A stretch of DNA of 64,000 bases. Source: Carboxylicivirga marina. GTDB lineage: Bacteria; Bacteroidota; Bacteroidia; Bacteroidales; Marinilabiliaceae. The DNA lies in the NCBI RefSeq assembly GCF_016612505.1, contig NZ_JAENRR010000001.1, forward strand, positions 124,001 to 188,000, read 5' to 3'. Both the position numbers and the translations under genes were made by a program. How positions within the stretch are numbered: the first letter of the stretch is position 1; the number at the start of each line of letters is the position of its first letter. Shown here piece after piece: positions 45,759 through 54,492 of the stretch. A model generated the notes under the pieces. The model did not search any database. It was not told the origin of the DNA and worked only from the letters and a program-made list of their open reading frames with translations.

Positions 45759-45953
45759 ATGAAAACCTTTTATTTGGATTACAAAATAGCAAAAGATGGT
45801 ACTCGAACCATACACAGGGTAGCTTGCCACCTGATGCCCAAAATTGATTATTGTCTTTTATTGGGTGAATTTCATTCTACCGACAGCCTTTACAATTATG
45901 CCATTGGCCAGTTTCCGCAATGGCTAATAAGTAAATGTAGCTGCTGCCATTAA
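45759..45953 (+). CDS. small Cys/His-rich protein
   Basis: 64 residues. The end reads SKCSCCH, with two further cysteines at 23 and 32 (ACHLM, YCLLL), and a helix AIGQFP in between. It lies 18 bases after the Crp/Fnr gene and just before a strong terminator, so it is cotranscribed with the regulator. Metal or cluster binding is possible. I do not recognise the family. It is a real gene rather than a chance frame because of the tight spacing and terminator. Confidence 0.65.
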   Translation: MKTFYLDYKIAKDGTRTIHRVACHLMPKIDYCLLLGEFHSTDSLYNYAIGQFPQWLISKCSCCH

Positions 45954-45962
45954 AATATTAAG

Positions 45963-45987
45963 AAAATCCGCCTTTAGAGCGGATTTT
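45963..45987 (+). terminator. terminator of the Crp/Fnr operon
   Basis: AAAATCCGC (45963-45971) pairs with GCGGATTTT (45979-45987), followed by T residues; it may also serve the convergent SDR gene. Confidence 0.85.
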
Positions 45988-46002
45988 TTATTTTTATTTG
46001 AA

Positions 46003-46779
46003 TTATACGGTTTGCATCTTACGCATCTGACTCAAAATCATCTTTTTGGGCATAAATGGAAGCATCGCCATCATTACCTTCTGCGAAAAGGTTAAGCCAG
46101 AAATGACATCAAGCTTACCTTTTAGCATACCGTCATAACCATCTTGTGCTACACCACTGGAACTAACAGCAGTTTTAAACATTTCGGTTTTATCCATGCC
46201 TGAGCGCGCTCCAAATTCAGTTTCCGTTGCGCCGGGCATCAGATTTGTTACTGTAACTTTACTCGCATGTAACTCCTCTGAAATGGCGTTACTTAAGAAA
46301 GTAACAAAGGCCTTTGTAGCAAAATATACAGCCTGCAATGGCCCTGGCATAAAACTCGCTGTTGATGACACATTCATAATCCTTCCTCTATCGCGAGCAA
46401 CCATATCGGGCAAAACCAAACGTGTTAAAGCTGTTAAGGTAGTCACATTCAAATTTATCATATTTATCTGAAGAGCGAGTTCCTGCTCTTGAAATTGCCC
46501 TAATCCTCCGAAGCCAGCATTATTTATCAAATACTCAATTTCAATACCAGCATGCTTCACTTCATCATATAATTCTTGTGCAGCAGTCAATTGGGTTAAA
46601 TCTTTAGCAATAACCTTTACTTGCACACCATATTGCCCTTCAAGTTCAGTTTTTAAGGCTTCCAGCTTGTCTTTACTTCTGGCCACAATGATTAAATCAC
46701 CTCCCCTGGCAGCATGTATTTTGGCCAATTCTTTACCAATTCCTGTTGAGGCTCCTGTTATTAGTGCGGTTGCTTTCAT
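46003..46779 (-). CDS. short-chain dehydrogenase/reductase
   Basis: 258 residues with the SDR Rossmann motif TGASTGIGKELA (residues 7-18), NNAGFGG, a catalytic Ser in NVSSTASF, and the YxxxK pair (YFATK, Tyr near residue 153). Similar to the DltE/classical SDR group acting on carbonyls with NADP(H). The C-terminus is basic and hydrophobic (MMAMLPFMPKKMILSQMRK), suggesting membrane contact. Single gene, divergent from the SRAP gene. Substrate unknown. Confidence 0.93.
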   Translation of the reverse strand: MKATALITGASTGIGKELAKIHAARGGDLIIVARSKDKLEALKTELEGQYGVQVKVIAKDLTQLTAAQELYDEVKHAGIEIEYLINNAGFGGLGQFQEQELALQINMINLNVTTLTALTRLVLPDMVARDRGRIMNVSSTASFMPGPLQAVYFATKAFVTFLSNAISEELHASKVTVTNLMPGATETEFGARSGMDKTEMFKTAVSSSGVAQDGYDGMLKGKLDVISGLTFSQKVMMAMLPFMPKKMILSQMRKMQTV

Positions 46780-46801
46780 ATTTATAGTTTTATCGTTTGT
46801 A

Positions 46802-46809
46802 CAAAACTA
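46802..46809 (-). promoter_or_regulatory. -7 box of the SDR gene
   Basis: The minus strand reads TAGTTTTG, matching TAnnTTTG, 22 bases before the ATG at 46779. Confidence 0.5.
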
Positions 46810-46939
46810 ATGTGGATAAATTCTTATAGTGTATACTTATCACAGTTCATTGTATACATTTTACTTTCGTCAATTATACAACTATCAAAATCAACAATTA
46901 ATACACTCAAACTGTTTGATTCATATAATTATTAAACAG

Positions 46940-47665
46940 ATGTGTTATACGGCAAAATATCTGATTGAGAAAGCCCTTAAAAGAGCAAAGCATTATGGTG
47001 TTAGTGAAGATATTGTTCGTTACACTGAAGAATTGAAGCGCTTCAAAGACCACGAGCGGGTTTCTGGCTTCACTCATCCGGAGATTATCATCTATACAAA
47101 TCAGGCACCTTATCATCCGATTTTATCGCATTGGGGTTTAATACCTCATTGGGCAAAAAATGAATTTCAAGCAAAAAACATCTGGAATAAAACCTTAAAT
47201 GCCCGGGGAGAAACGATATTTGAAAAACCTGCTTTTAAAAATTCCGCCAAAGAGAAGCGTTGCCTTATACCAGTAGCAGGCTTTTATGAATTTCATCACA
47301 CTAATAAAAAGACGATTCCGTATTATGTAAAATCCAATGATGAACAACCACTTATGCTGGCAGGACTCTGGAGTGAATGGACGAATATTGATACAGGAGA
47401 ACTTATGAACACCTGCAGTATTGTAACAACAAGTGCTAATCAGTTAATGAAGAAAATTCACAATAATCCCAAGTTAAATGAATCAAGAATGCCAGTAATC
47501 TTAGACCAGTCGGAGGAAGATGAATGGTTGATGGCACGTTCAAAAGACAACTTACAGCACCTTATAAAGCCATATCCAGACAAACTAATAAGCGCTAAAC
47601 CATATGTCGATAATTCAAAAAAAGCCCCGGAAACCGGAGCTTTACCGTTTTTATTTGATGACTAG
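46940..47665 (+). CDS. SRAP/HMCES-family abasic-site-binding protein
   Basis: The SRAP family crosslinks its Cys2 to abasic sites in single-stranded DNA and so protects them. The true start is the ATG at 46940, giving MCYTAKYL with Cys at position 2; the frame runs 37 codons further upstream but that would bury the Cys. Other landmarks are WGLIPHW, NARGETIFEKPAFK, the active-site GFYEFH (Glu) and the His in IHNNPKLN with ESRMPVIL. 241 residues. The gene ends in a four-base overlap with the convergent TM2 gene. Probably a DNA-damage gene; no LexA-type box was found. Confidence 0.95.
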   Translation: MCYTAKYLIEKALKRAKHYGVSEDIVRYTEELKRFKDHERVSGFTHPEIIIYTNQAPYHPILSHWGLIPHWAKNEFQAKNIWNKTLNARGETIFEKPAFKNSAKEKRCLIPVAGFYEFHHTNKKTIPYYVKSNDEQPLMLAGLWSEWTNIDTGELMNTCSIVTTSANQLMKKIHNNPKLNESRMPVILDQSEEDEWLMARSKDNLQHLIKPYPDKLISAKPYVDNSKKAPETGALPFLFDD

Positions 47666-48006
47666 CTTATTAATAATTTAATTTCGCGAGCAACCTGTTG
47701 ATTGTGTTCAAATGCCAGATTTTTATGATTCACTAAATCAACAATGGTACCAATAAAACACAAACCTGCAGTAAAGAAATATAGAATACCCATTCCAATA
47801 TGATTAATAAAAAAACGCTGAATTCCTGCAAATCCAAAAAAACCTAATAAAGAAGTAAGCAATATGGTTTGAGGATCTTTTCTGCGACCACGATAAATAA
47901 GAATAAAGTTTTGCGCCTGTTCTTCATTCATATCTTTTAACAGCGAATCGAGAAAGATAGCTTCTTCGCCTTCAACTTCTGGTAATAAGGTGTAAATCTT
48001 GTTCAT
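47662..48006 (-). CDS. TM2 domain protein
   Basis: 114 residues: an N-terminal soluble part (about 1-45) and a TM2 domain of two membrane helices with GFFGFAGIQRFFINHIGMGILYFF, cut here as GIQRFF and GMGILYFFTAG. TM2 proteins are small membrane proteins of unknown role. It is paired with a DUF2752 gene ten bases upstream; the pairing is common in Bacteroidota. Confidence 0.9.
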   Translation of the reverse strand: MNKIYTLLPEVEGEEAIFLDSLLKDMNEEQAQNFILIYRGRRKDPQTILLTSLLGFFGFAGIQRFFINHIGMGILYFFTAGLCFIGTIVDLVNHKNLAFEHNQQVAREIKLLIS

Positions 48007-48016
48007 AGCATGTAAT

Positions 48017-48316
48017 TTATGTTGTAAAGTTTATGTCTTTTCTAAGTATTTTAAAAGATCTGTATAGCAAAACCACAACGGCAATTGGTGCCAGTGGATG
48101 AGCTTGCCAGGCATCCAATAATCGTCCGTGAAACAGATAGGTAATACTATGACCTAAGCCACAACCAGGACAAAAATTAAAACCCAGATTTTTAAAAATA
48201 CAAAGTGTGTAATGCGTAGCTTCATCAGGTGAGGATAGCGCTAGTGAAACAAGGGCGATTAACCAAAAATAAGCTTCTAAATGGGAGTTCTTGTACTTAT
48301 AGGTCACTCGTTTCAC
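48017..48316 (-). CDS. DUF2752 membrane protein
   Basis: 99 residues with the DUF2752 motif CPGCGLGHS (residues about 49-57) after a hydrophobic segment, and a second hydrophobic helix at about 74-86. The four residues CPGC may bind a metal. Function unknown. The operon with the TM2 gene suggests shared membrane use. The long-leader start is taken at the first ATG; a later one is not likely because the motif is close. Confidence 0.88.
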   Translation of the reverse strand: MKRVTYKYKNSHLEAYFWLIALVSLALSSPDEATHYTLCIFKNLGFNFCPGCGLGHSITYLFHGRLLDAWQAHPLAPIAVVVLLYRSFKILRKDINFTT

Positions 48317-48407
48317 ACCTCACATAATTGCAATATTTCAAATGTAGTAAATTTTATAACTTGATAATAGATGAATGGCTATTTTTTAACGTTTCCAAAT
48401 AACAAAA

Positions 48408-48434
48408 AGCTCCGATATGAAACATACCGGAGCT
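48408..48434 (-). terminator. terminator of the parvulin operon
   Basis: AGCTCCG (48408-48414) pairs with CGGAGCT (48428-48434); on the minus strand TTTTTG follows. It lies 22 bases after the stop of the SurA-like gene. Confidence 0.8.
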
Positions 48435-48456
48435 CTATTATAACTTATTATCTTCT

Positions 48457-49815
48457 TTACTCTTTCACCCAGTTATCATACTTAAACTCGCAGTTAACCC
48501 AACTTTTATCTATTGTAATATAGGTGTCTGCCTGCTTTTCTTTAATCCACTTATCCAAAGTCTCCTGTTGCAAACTATTTTCAAGCATAGTACGTAACAA
48601 CTGATAATCCTCTTTGCGATTAGCCTTATGAGGAGGTGATTTGCGCTTAAGTTTAATGATACGATATGTTTCTTTTCCTTTGCGCTCGTCTAACATATAA
48701 AATGAAGGTGAAATATCATTCTCTTTCATGCCCTGCAACTGCTTATTAATTTCAACAGGTATTTGTGCAATTTCAAATTTAGCCGTTCCACTTTGCGGAT
48801 TAACCATTTGACCACCACTTGTACGCGAATCTTTGTCCATCGAAAAACGCAATGCTGCCTCTTCAAACGACATGGTTTCATCAGTAATTAAACCACGAAT
48901 TGTATCCAGACTGGCTTGTGCTTTTTTCTTTGCCTCTTCATTCACCTTTGGTTTCATCAAAATGTGTCTACAATTAATTCGGTCACCTTTACGATCAATC
49001 AACTGAATGATGTGAAAACCAAACTCTGTTTCAACAATTTTTGACACCTTCTTTTTGTCCTGCATGTTAAACGCCACACTAGCAAATTCAGGTACCAGAC
49101 CCGAACGTGGCATCCAGCCGAGCTCACCACCTCGTGTGGCCGAACCTTTATCCTCTGAGTATAAAACAGCTAAAGTCGCAAAATCACGTCCTTCACTCAC
49201 CTGCTTTTGAAAGTCACGTAGTTGTGATTTTACCCTGTCAATTTCTTTCTGCTCTACTCGTGGATGCAAAACTATTTGCTGCAACTCATACTGCGTTGGC
49301 ACCATTGGCAAACTGTCCTTTGGTAAATTACGGTAGTAGGCTCCAATATCAGCCGGTGTTACATTAATATCCTTGGTAATTTCTTGCTGCATGCGCTGCG
49401 TTAGCATTTGTGTGCGCACCATTTGCATTTGGTCGCGTTTAATCTGCAACAATGACTTATTAAAATATTCTTCTGTTTTCTCTTTAGACCCGATTTGCTG
49501 AATAAAGTAGTTAATGCGCTGGTCAACCTGGTTCACCACTTCGTTCTCTCCTACTTCAACACTATCTAACTCAGCCTGGTTTAACAAGAGCTTACTAATC
49601 AATGCCTGTTCAAATAGGTGACATTTTAAATCACCAGAAAAGTTAGCCCCTTCTACTAAAGCTTGCTCGTACTGATGTTCTATATCGGATTTAAGAATGG
49701 CATTATCTCCAACTACAGCAATAACTTCATCAATAACGTTATTTTGAGCCAGTAGTGTGTTAAAAGAAATGAATATTAAAAGTAGTAATGTACTTATCCT
49801 TATGAATTTCTTCAT
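48457..49815 (-). CDS. SurA-like periplasmic peptidyl-prolyl isomerase
   Basis: 452 residues from the ATG at 49815 (MKKFIRIS), which opens a signal peptide cut near LLAQ. The SurA-type N-terminal chaperone domain follows (VIDEVIAVVGDNAILKSDIE, cut here as DEVIAVVGDNAILKSD), then two parvulin domains (about 170-270 with ARGGELGWMPRSGLVP, and 280-380 with GGQMVNPQSG), and a C-terminal helix. The frame runs 26 codons further upstream but the signal peptide decides the start. Third gene of the 52905-48457 operon; helps outer-membrane proteins fold. Confidence 0.92.
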   Translation of the reverse strand: MKKFIRISTLLLLIFISFNTLLAQNNVIDEVIAVVGDNAILKSDIEHQYEQALVEGANFSGDLKCHLFEQALISKLLLNQAELDSVEVGENEVVNQVDQRINYFIQQIGSKEKTEEYFNKSLLQIKRDQMQMVRTQMLTQRMQQEITKDINVTPADIGAYYRNLPKDSLPMVPTQYELQQIVLHPRVEQKEIDRVKSQLRDFQKQVSEGRDFATLAVLYSEDKGSATRGGELGWMPRSGLVPEFASVAFNMQDKKKVSKIVETEFGFHIIQLIDRKGDRINCRHILMKPKVNEEAKKKAQASLDTIRGLITDETMSFEEAALRFSMDKDSRTSGGQMVNPQSGTAKFEIAQIPVEINKQLQGMKENDISPSFYMLDERKGKETYRIIKLKRKSPPHKANRKEDYQLLRTMLENSLQQETLDKWIKEKQADTYITIDKSWVNCEFKYDNWVKE

Positions 49816-50081
49816 GTCCAGTATTTTCTTAATCTTAATCATTAATTCTTTAAAGATGCATTGCCAGGTATTATCTCTCCAATAATATTGCATCTCAATA
49901 AGGCAACTGCAAACCTACATAAATTTTTGCTGCTATTGTTAATAGTTAATAAGTTTTTAGCAACTGAAAGACTTCCTAATAACTTGTCTTTTCCACATCA
50001 CAATTTCACATCAATTTTAATTTGCATTGACTTTGTTATGAATAACAATAACCAACATACATCCCAATCGATTCTAATGTT

Positions 50082-50942
50082 TTAGAAAAAAGTGATGTTT
50101 TTGTTTTTGAGCGCTTCATCATACAAATCAACCTCAAGTTGTTTTATGAATTCCAATCGCTTTTTATTGAGAAGAATAGCTTTTATTTTGGACTCAACAA
50201 ATTCAAGTGGAGCCACTTCTGAGCCTAGCTTATATTCTTTAATCGATAAAAAATATTGATTGACAGAATCGGTTGTGTGATGGTATTTATTATTCCTGAT
50301 AAAGCGCTCCGTTTGGTTAATACCTTCGGGTAAATGCTTATTAATCTCATCAAACGTAAGCCAATGATCAAGAAACACTTCATATTTCTTAGCATTCTGA
50401 AAGCAATAAGCTTCTAATTTAACGATATCTTCAGCCTCATCTGAGCGATATAAGTCTTTAAGATTATTGATATTAGGTGCCGATTGAGGCACAATTACAA
50501 ACACACCTTTTATGATAGGTTCGGCCAACTTGAAATTATCCACCATATCGGTGTAATACTTTTTTATTTCAGAACCTGTGATTAGCGGACTGTACTTCTG
50601 CTCAAGTAATTTTTGTTGATATTGATGAATCAAAAGAGAGCGACGATACTCTTCCAGCATCTGCTCCACATCTTTTTCATCTGGCGTTAAGTTTAATTCG
50701 GCCTTGCTTAATAACAATTCAGAGCGAATCCAACGATTGATATAATCTTGCGCAAAAATGGCACTATCTTCTTTAGACAGACTATTGGGTACCGCCTGAT
50801 AAACCTTACCTTTTGTTAAAAAGGATTCATTGATTTTAACCAAAGGCTCATCATTAACCGAGTTATTAACTGAGTTACAAGCGCTGAAAACAAAAATTGT
50901 AAGGCTCATAATAACTGAGCCTATTCGATTCTTTTGCGACAT
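50082..50942 (-). CDS. SurA-N-like periplasmic lipoprotein
   Basis: 286 residues from the ATG at 50942 (MSQKNRIGSV), which gives a lipoprotein signal with lipobox FSAC near residue 22. The body has helical SurA-N/PpiC-like features (DYINRWIRSELLLSKAEL, cut as RSELLLSKA; LLIHQYQQKLLEQK) but no parvulin active-site domain. It is the second gene of the operon, between the two-parvulin gene and the SurA-like gene. The frame also opens 20 codons earlier; the lipobox favours 50942. A foldase accessory role is inferred from position. Confidence 0.75.
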   Translation of the reverse strand: MSQKNRIGSVIMSLTIFVFSACNSVNNSVNDEPLVKINESFLTKGKVYQAVPNSLSKEDSAIFAQDYINRWIRSELLLSKAELNLTPDEKDVEQMLEEYRRSLLIHQYQQKLLEQKYSPLITGSEIKKYYTDMVDNFKLAEPIIKGVFVIVPQSAPNINNLKDLYRSDEAEDIVKLEAYCFQNAKKYEVFLDHWLTFDEINKHLPEGINQTERFIRNNKYHHTTDSVNQYFLSIKEYKLGSEVAPLEFVESKIKAILLNKKRLEFIKQLEVDLYDEALKNKNITFF

Positions 50943-50982
50943 TAGCTGATAAAAATTTAAGCTTATTGAGGCTAAAAGTATA

Positions 50983-52905
50983 CTATTGCTTATTAAAAAC
51001 AAAAGCGTTCACCTTTGGGTCGTATTTTTCTTTTAGCGATTCGATCCATTTCTGCTCTAGTTCTTCTTGATAATCAGAAATAACACGTCCACGAACCTCA
51101 TCTAATGTCTGTATACTTTCTTCAACCAACTTGCCTTCTGTTAACAAATACGGATAATTCGTATCAATAACTGTTTTTTTATCTTTCCATTGCTTCACAT
51201 CTAATTGTGCCTCTTCCCCTTTAAAAAACCGTCCCTCTTTTTCCATTATTTGGTCGCTCAATTCACTCTCCAATGAATCTAAATTCAACGATTCATCTTT
51301 CTTAAGCAACTTCTTTAATTGCTTATAGGCGGTCTTGTTTTTACAATAAAACAAACGTCCATCGAAGTGCTCATCCAAAGTATATTCACTTTTGTGCTCA
51401 CTGTAATATACCGCTAAACCAGTGCTATCATTCGATGCCCTGTTCCATATCTCTTTTTGACTGATTTCAAAAATCAATAACCCATCGTGATATTCATTCA
51501 TCAAGAATTTAAAGTCAGGGTATTTATTTTCCAGATTTGATTTTTCATGTTCAATCAGTTTTTCTTCCACGTAGCCATTCCATACCTGAGCGAAGTTCGC
51601 AGCAGTAAATCCACCTGATGGTAAATTAAACTTAAAAGCTTCGTGAGCAAACTCCGTTGAATGAATACTCTGCCCATTAAAAGATGCAGGAGTTAACTGC
51701 GCTTCTTCCAATTGTTTAACAAAGTCAGCCTTCTCACCTTTACTGGCTTTCACAACCAAAGCTTGCAGTGAAGCTAAATCACTTGCATTAATCGTAAAAT
51801 TATATTCTTTCTTAAGGCGTTCAACTGTTGCTTTTTTGCCAGCAAATGCGCGTTCATCACGTTTTATCTTTTGCAAAATTTCTTCGCGACACTCATCAAG
51901 AGGTTTTATCGGTCGAACATCCAAGCGCTTGATAATATGCCATCCGAATTGGGTTTTTACAGGTTTTGAAACCTGCCCGTTTTCACTTAAAGAAAAAGCA
52001 GCATCGCTAAATTCAGGCACCATTCTTCCGGTTCCAAACCACGGTAGTTTTCCATTATTGGCCACCGTTTGCTTATCATCGGAGAATTGGGCAACCATCG
52101 CATTGAATGATTCACCATTCTGCAATTTATTATAGATCGAATCAATCGCAATTTTTGATTGATTCTGTATCTGCCCATTAGATTGGTAAGGAAAGGCTTT
52201 CATGATATGAGCCACTAATACCTCACCCTTGTTTTTGCGCTTATCATTTACTTTTATTAAGTGATAACCAAAAGCCGTTCGTGTTATTTCCGATACTTCT
52301 CCAACTGGTGTATTATAAGCGGCCTTTTCGAAAGGATAAACCATCATAAAGGCACCAAAGTAACCCAAATGACCTTTATTTGGAGCCGATGGTCCTTCTG
52401 ACAACTCTACTGCCAGCTGGTCAAAATCACCTCCTTTTTCAAGTTGCTTTTTGATGTTTAAAATCTTTTTATACGCTTTTAAAGTATCCTCTGGGGTAGG
52501 CGATTTACTCAATTTTACCAATATATGTGAAGCATCAACCTCATAAAGCATATGTTCATAAGCTTCTTTTACCACTTCATCAGTCGCTTTCTTATCGGTG
52601 AGATAAGGCTTGGCTAATTCGTTACGGTAATAATCTAATTCTTTTTGAAATGATGGTACAGTATCATAACCTTGCGCGATAGCTTCCTCAACTTTCAGCT
52701 TGTAATTGACAAACAGGTCGACATACTCATTTCGACTGACCGGCTCTTGTGTTAAAGAATTGTTTTTATCGTAGATATAGTTGAATTCGTCCAACGAATA
52801 AGTCTTCTCTCCTATCGTTAAAACAGTTTCTTCCTGAGCCATTGCGCCTAAACCTATAAGCGCGATAAATAATAAGCTAAATAAACGGTTCATTGTATTT
52901 TGCAC
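50983..52905 (-). CDS. PpiC-type peptidyl-prolyl isomerase with two parvulin domains
   Basis: 640 residues: signal peptide (cleavage near AMAQ), an N-terminal SurA-like region, parvulin domain 1 (about 115-215, ASHILVKLSKSPTPED and HLGYFGAFMMVYPFEKAAY cut as HLGYFGAF), domain 2 (about 230-330, GKLPWFGTGRMVPEFSDAA cut as WFGTGRMVPEF), and a C-terminal helical tail of about 270 residues. It begins the three-gene run. Catalysis of prolyl isomerisation in the periplasm is the likely function; the tail may bind clients. Confidence 0.92.
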   Translation of the reverse strand: MQNTMNRLFSLLFIALIGLGAMAQEETVLTIGEKTYSLDEFNYIYDKNNSLTQEPVSRNEYVDLFVNYKLKVEEAIAQGYDTVPSFQKELDYYRNELAKPYLTDKKATDEVVKEAYEHMLYEVDASHILVKLSKSPTPEDTLKAYKKILNIKKQLEKGGDFDQLAVELSEGPSAPNKGHLGYFGAFMMVYPFEKAAYNTPVGEVSEITRTAFGYHLIKVNDKRKNKGEVLVAHIMKAFPYQSNGQIQNQSKIAIDSIYNKLQNGESFNAMVAQFSDDKQTVANNGKLPWFGTGRMVPEFSDAAFSLSENGQVSKPVKTQFGWHIIKRLDVRPIKPLDECREEILQKIKRDERAFAGKKATVERLKKEYNFTINASDLASLQALVVKASKGEKADFVKQLEEAQLTPASFNGQSIHSTEFAHEAFKFNLPSGGFTAANFAQVWNGYVEEKLIEHEKSNLENKYPDFKFLMNEYHDGLLIFEISQKEIWNRASNDSTGLAVYYSEHKSEYTLDEHFDGRLFYCKNKTAYKQLKKLLKKDESLNLDSLESELSDQIMEKEGRFFKGEEAQLDVKQWKDKKTVIDTNYPYLLTEGKLVEESIQTLDEVRGRVISDYQEELEQKWIESLKEKYDPKVNAFVFNKQ

Positions 52906-52993
52906 TTTTTTAATTAATCTCGTTTTAAAGAACGCGTGTAAAAATAGATTATTATAGTTAGATGATAGAATATTATTCGCTTAGAAAATAAAA

Positions 52994-53028
52994 ATCCCCG
53001 GCTGCGTGGGGAAGTTACAGCCGGGGAT
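52994..53028 (-). terminator. terminator of the SusCD-TlpA operon
   Basis: ATCCCCGGCTG (52994-53004) pairs with CAGCCGGGGAT (53018-53028) over 11 bp; on the minus strand TTTTTATTTT follows. It closes the operon 53093-64000. Confidence 0.9.
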
Positions 53029-53092
53029 ATAATGTTATGGCGATAAACCACAACTACCATTGTCTAGATAATTCTTTAATCGGATACTATTT

Positions 53093-54355
53093 TTATCCTT
53101 TCATTTTTTTCTTTAATACTTTCCTGACATCATCAGCAGATGGATCAATGGCCAGAATAATTCCCTTCTCATCAACCAGAAACTTACGGCCACCAACATT
53201 CGGAATACCATACTTTTCCCATACACGATGCTTTTTGTCTAACTCTACCAGATGCGACCACGAAAAATTATGCTTGTCTATCATATATGCTAAACCATCT
53301 GTATTCTTGTACTCTCCGGCAACTCCTACAATTGTAAAACCTGAATCCTTGAATTCATCATATACAGGTACCAGCGCACGGCTTTTTGCTATGCAAGGCC
53401 CACACCAGGTAGCCCACAGGTCAATAACTGCTATTTTTCCGGCTACTAAATCTGATATTTTGTGCTCATTACCGTCCATATCCGGTAAGGTAAAATCAAT
53501 AAACTTAGCTCCCACTTTCACAGTTTCTTCACTGCCAAAAATATTAGCTAACTGCTCATTATACGGATGATTTGGAAATTCGTCCACTAATTTTCTGTAA
53601 TGCTCTTTAACCAAATCCATATCCACATACTTCTGGCGATGCAAAACGTCCATATACAGCAAGTAATAGGATATTACAGTAGGATTGTCGCTAATGTATT
53701 CGTATTGCTTACGTATTTGCTCCTTTATTAATGCATGTTGTTTCTCTTGAATTTCTAGAGCTTCCGGTCCCAAATGCGCATTTGTTTTCTTAAGTTCTTC
53801 AAAGGCGGCAATCAATCTTTTTCGTTCTTCTTTTGATGGGCCACTGCGCATGGCCTGATCAATGATGTTCATTGTGTCAGTATAATAGTCCTTAGAGCGG
53901 TGAAGTTCTCTAATGCGAGCTCCAAAGGGTCTTAAACTTTGTTTATATTTTCCAAAAACTGAATCATTATAGAGTTTAAATTCTTTATTGATTCGACCTC
54001 CATCAGCGAAGCTTTTATTAAAATCACTACCCGTATACAATTGAATAGGAAGCTCTTTATCCTCTAAAATAAATTTGAAATAATCTCTGTTTCTCTTTTT
54101 GCCTGTTTTGGTGAGAATACTATAGACCTCTGGTTGTTCATAAGTAACCTGATGTGTAAACTTACCATCAACGAGAGGTATTTCAAGCCCTTGAAAACGG
54201 TAATCCTGATCAAGAGTAAACAAGACTACAGAAGTACAGGTCGAATCAAACACTTCTCCCTGTATGTCACACACTTTAATACTTTTTTGACAACCTACCA
54301 AACTTATTAATACCATTGTGAAACTTACAAATGGCAGTATTAATTTATTTTTCAT
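53093..54355 (-). CDS. TlpA-like thioredoxin lipoprotein (third in operon)
   Basis: 420 residues from the ATG at 54355 (MKNKLILPFVS). A lipoprotein signal has its lipobox at LVGC (Cys22). A DUF4369-like N-terminal part is followed by helical residues (about 150-275) and a TlpA/ResA thioredoxin domain with WATWCGPC. The frame opens 16 codons earlier; the lipobox favours this start. Last gene of the operon, before the terminator. It would carry out thiol reduction or exchange on the periplasmic side. Confidence 0.9.
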   Translation of the reverse strand: MKNKLILPFVSFTMVLISLVGCQKSIKVCDIQGEVFDSTCTSVVLFTLDQDYRFQGLEIPLVDGKFTHQVTYEQPEVYSILTKTGKKRNRDYFKFILEDKELPIQLYTGSDFNKSFADGGRINKEFKLYNDSVFGKYKQSLRPFGARIRELHRSKDYYTDTMNIIDQAMRSGPSKEERKRLIAAFEELKKTNAHLGPEALEIQEKQHALIKEQIRKQYEYISDNPTVISYYLLYMDVLHRQKYVDMDLVKEHYRKLVDEFPNHPYNEQLANIFGSEETVKVGAKFIDFTLPDMDGNEHKISDLVAGKIAVIDLWATWCGPCIAKSRALVPVYDEFKDSGFTIVGVAGEYKNTDGLAYMIDKHNFSWSHLVELDKKHRVWEKYGIPNVGGRKFLVDEKGIILAIDPSADDVRKVLKKKMKG

Positions 54356-54492
54356 ATGATTATAATTTGCTTTCATTTGCCATATGGAACTCACCAAAAT
54401 CAATCATACTCCTGTGTGAGAAGCTATTCTCATGACTCGTTTCATATTACAACTAATTAGTTAATTCTAAATATTCAAAAACAGCAACTCTT

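Noticed and set aside
46829-46939. Upstream start of the SRAP protein
   Set aside because: It would place the catalytic Cys at position 39; the family needs it at position 2.
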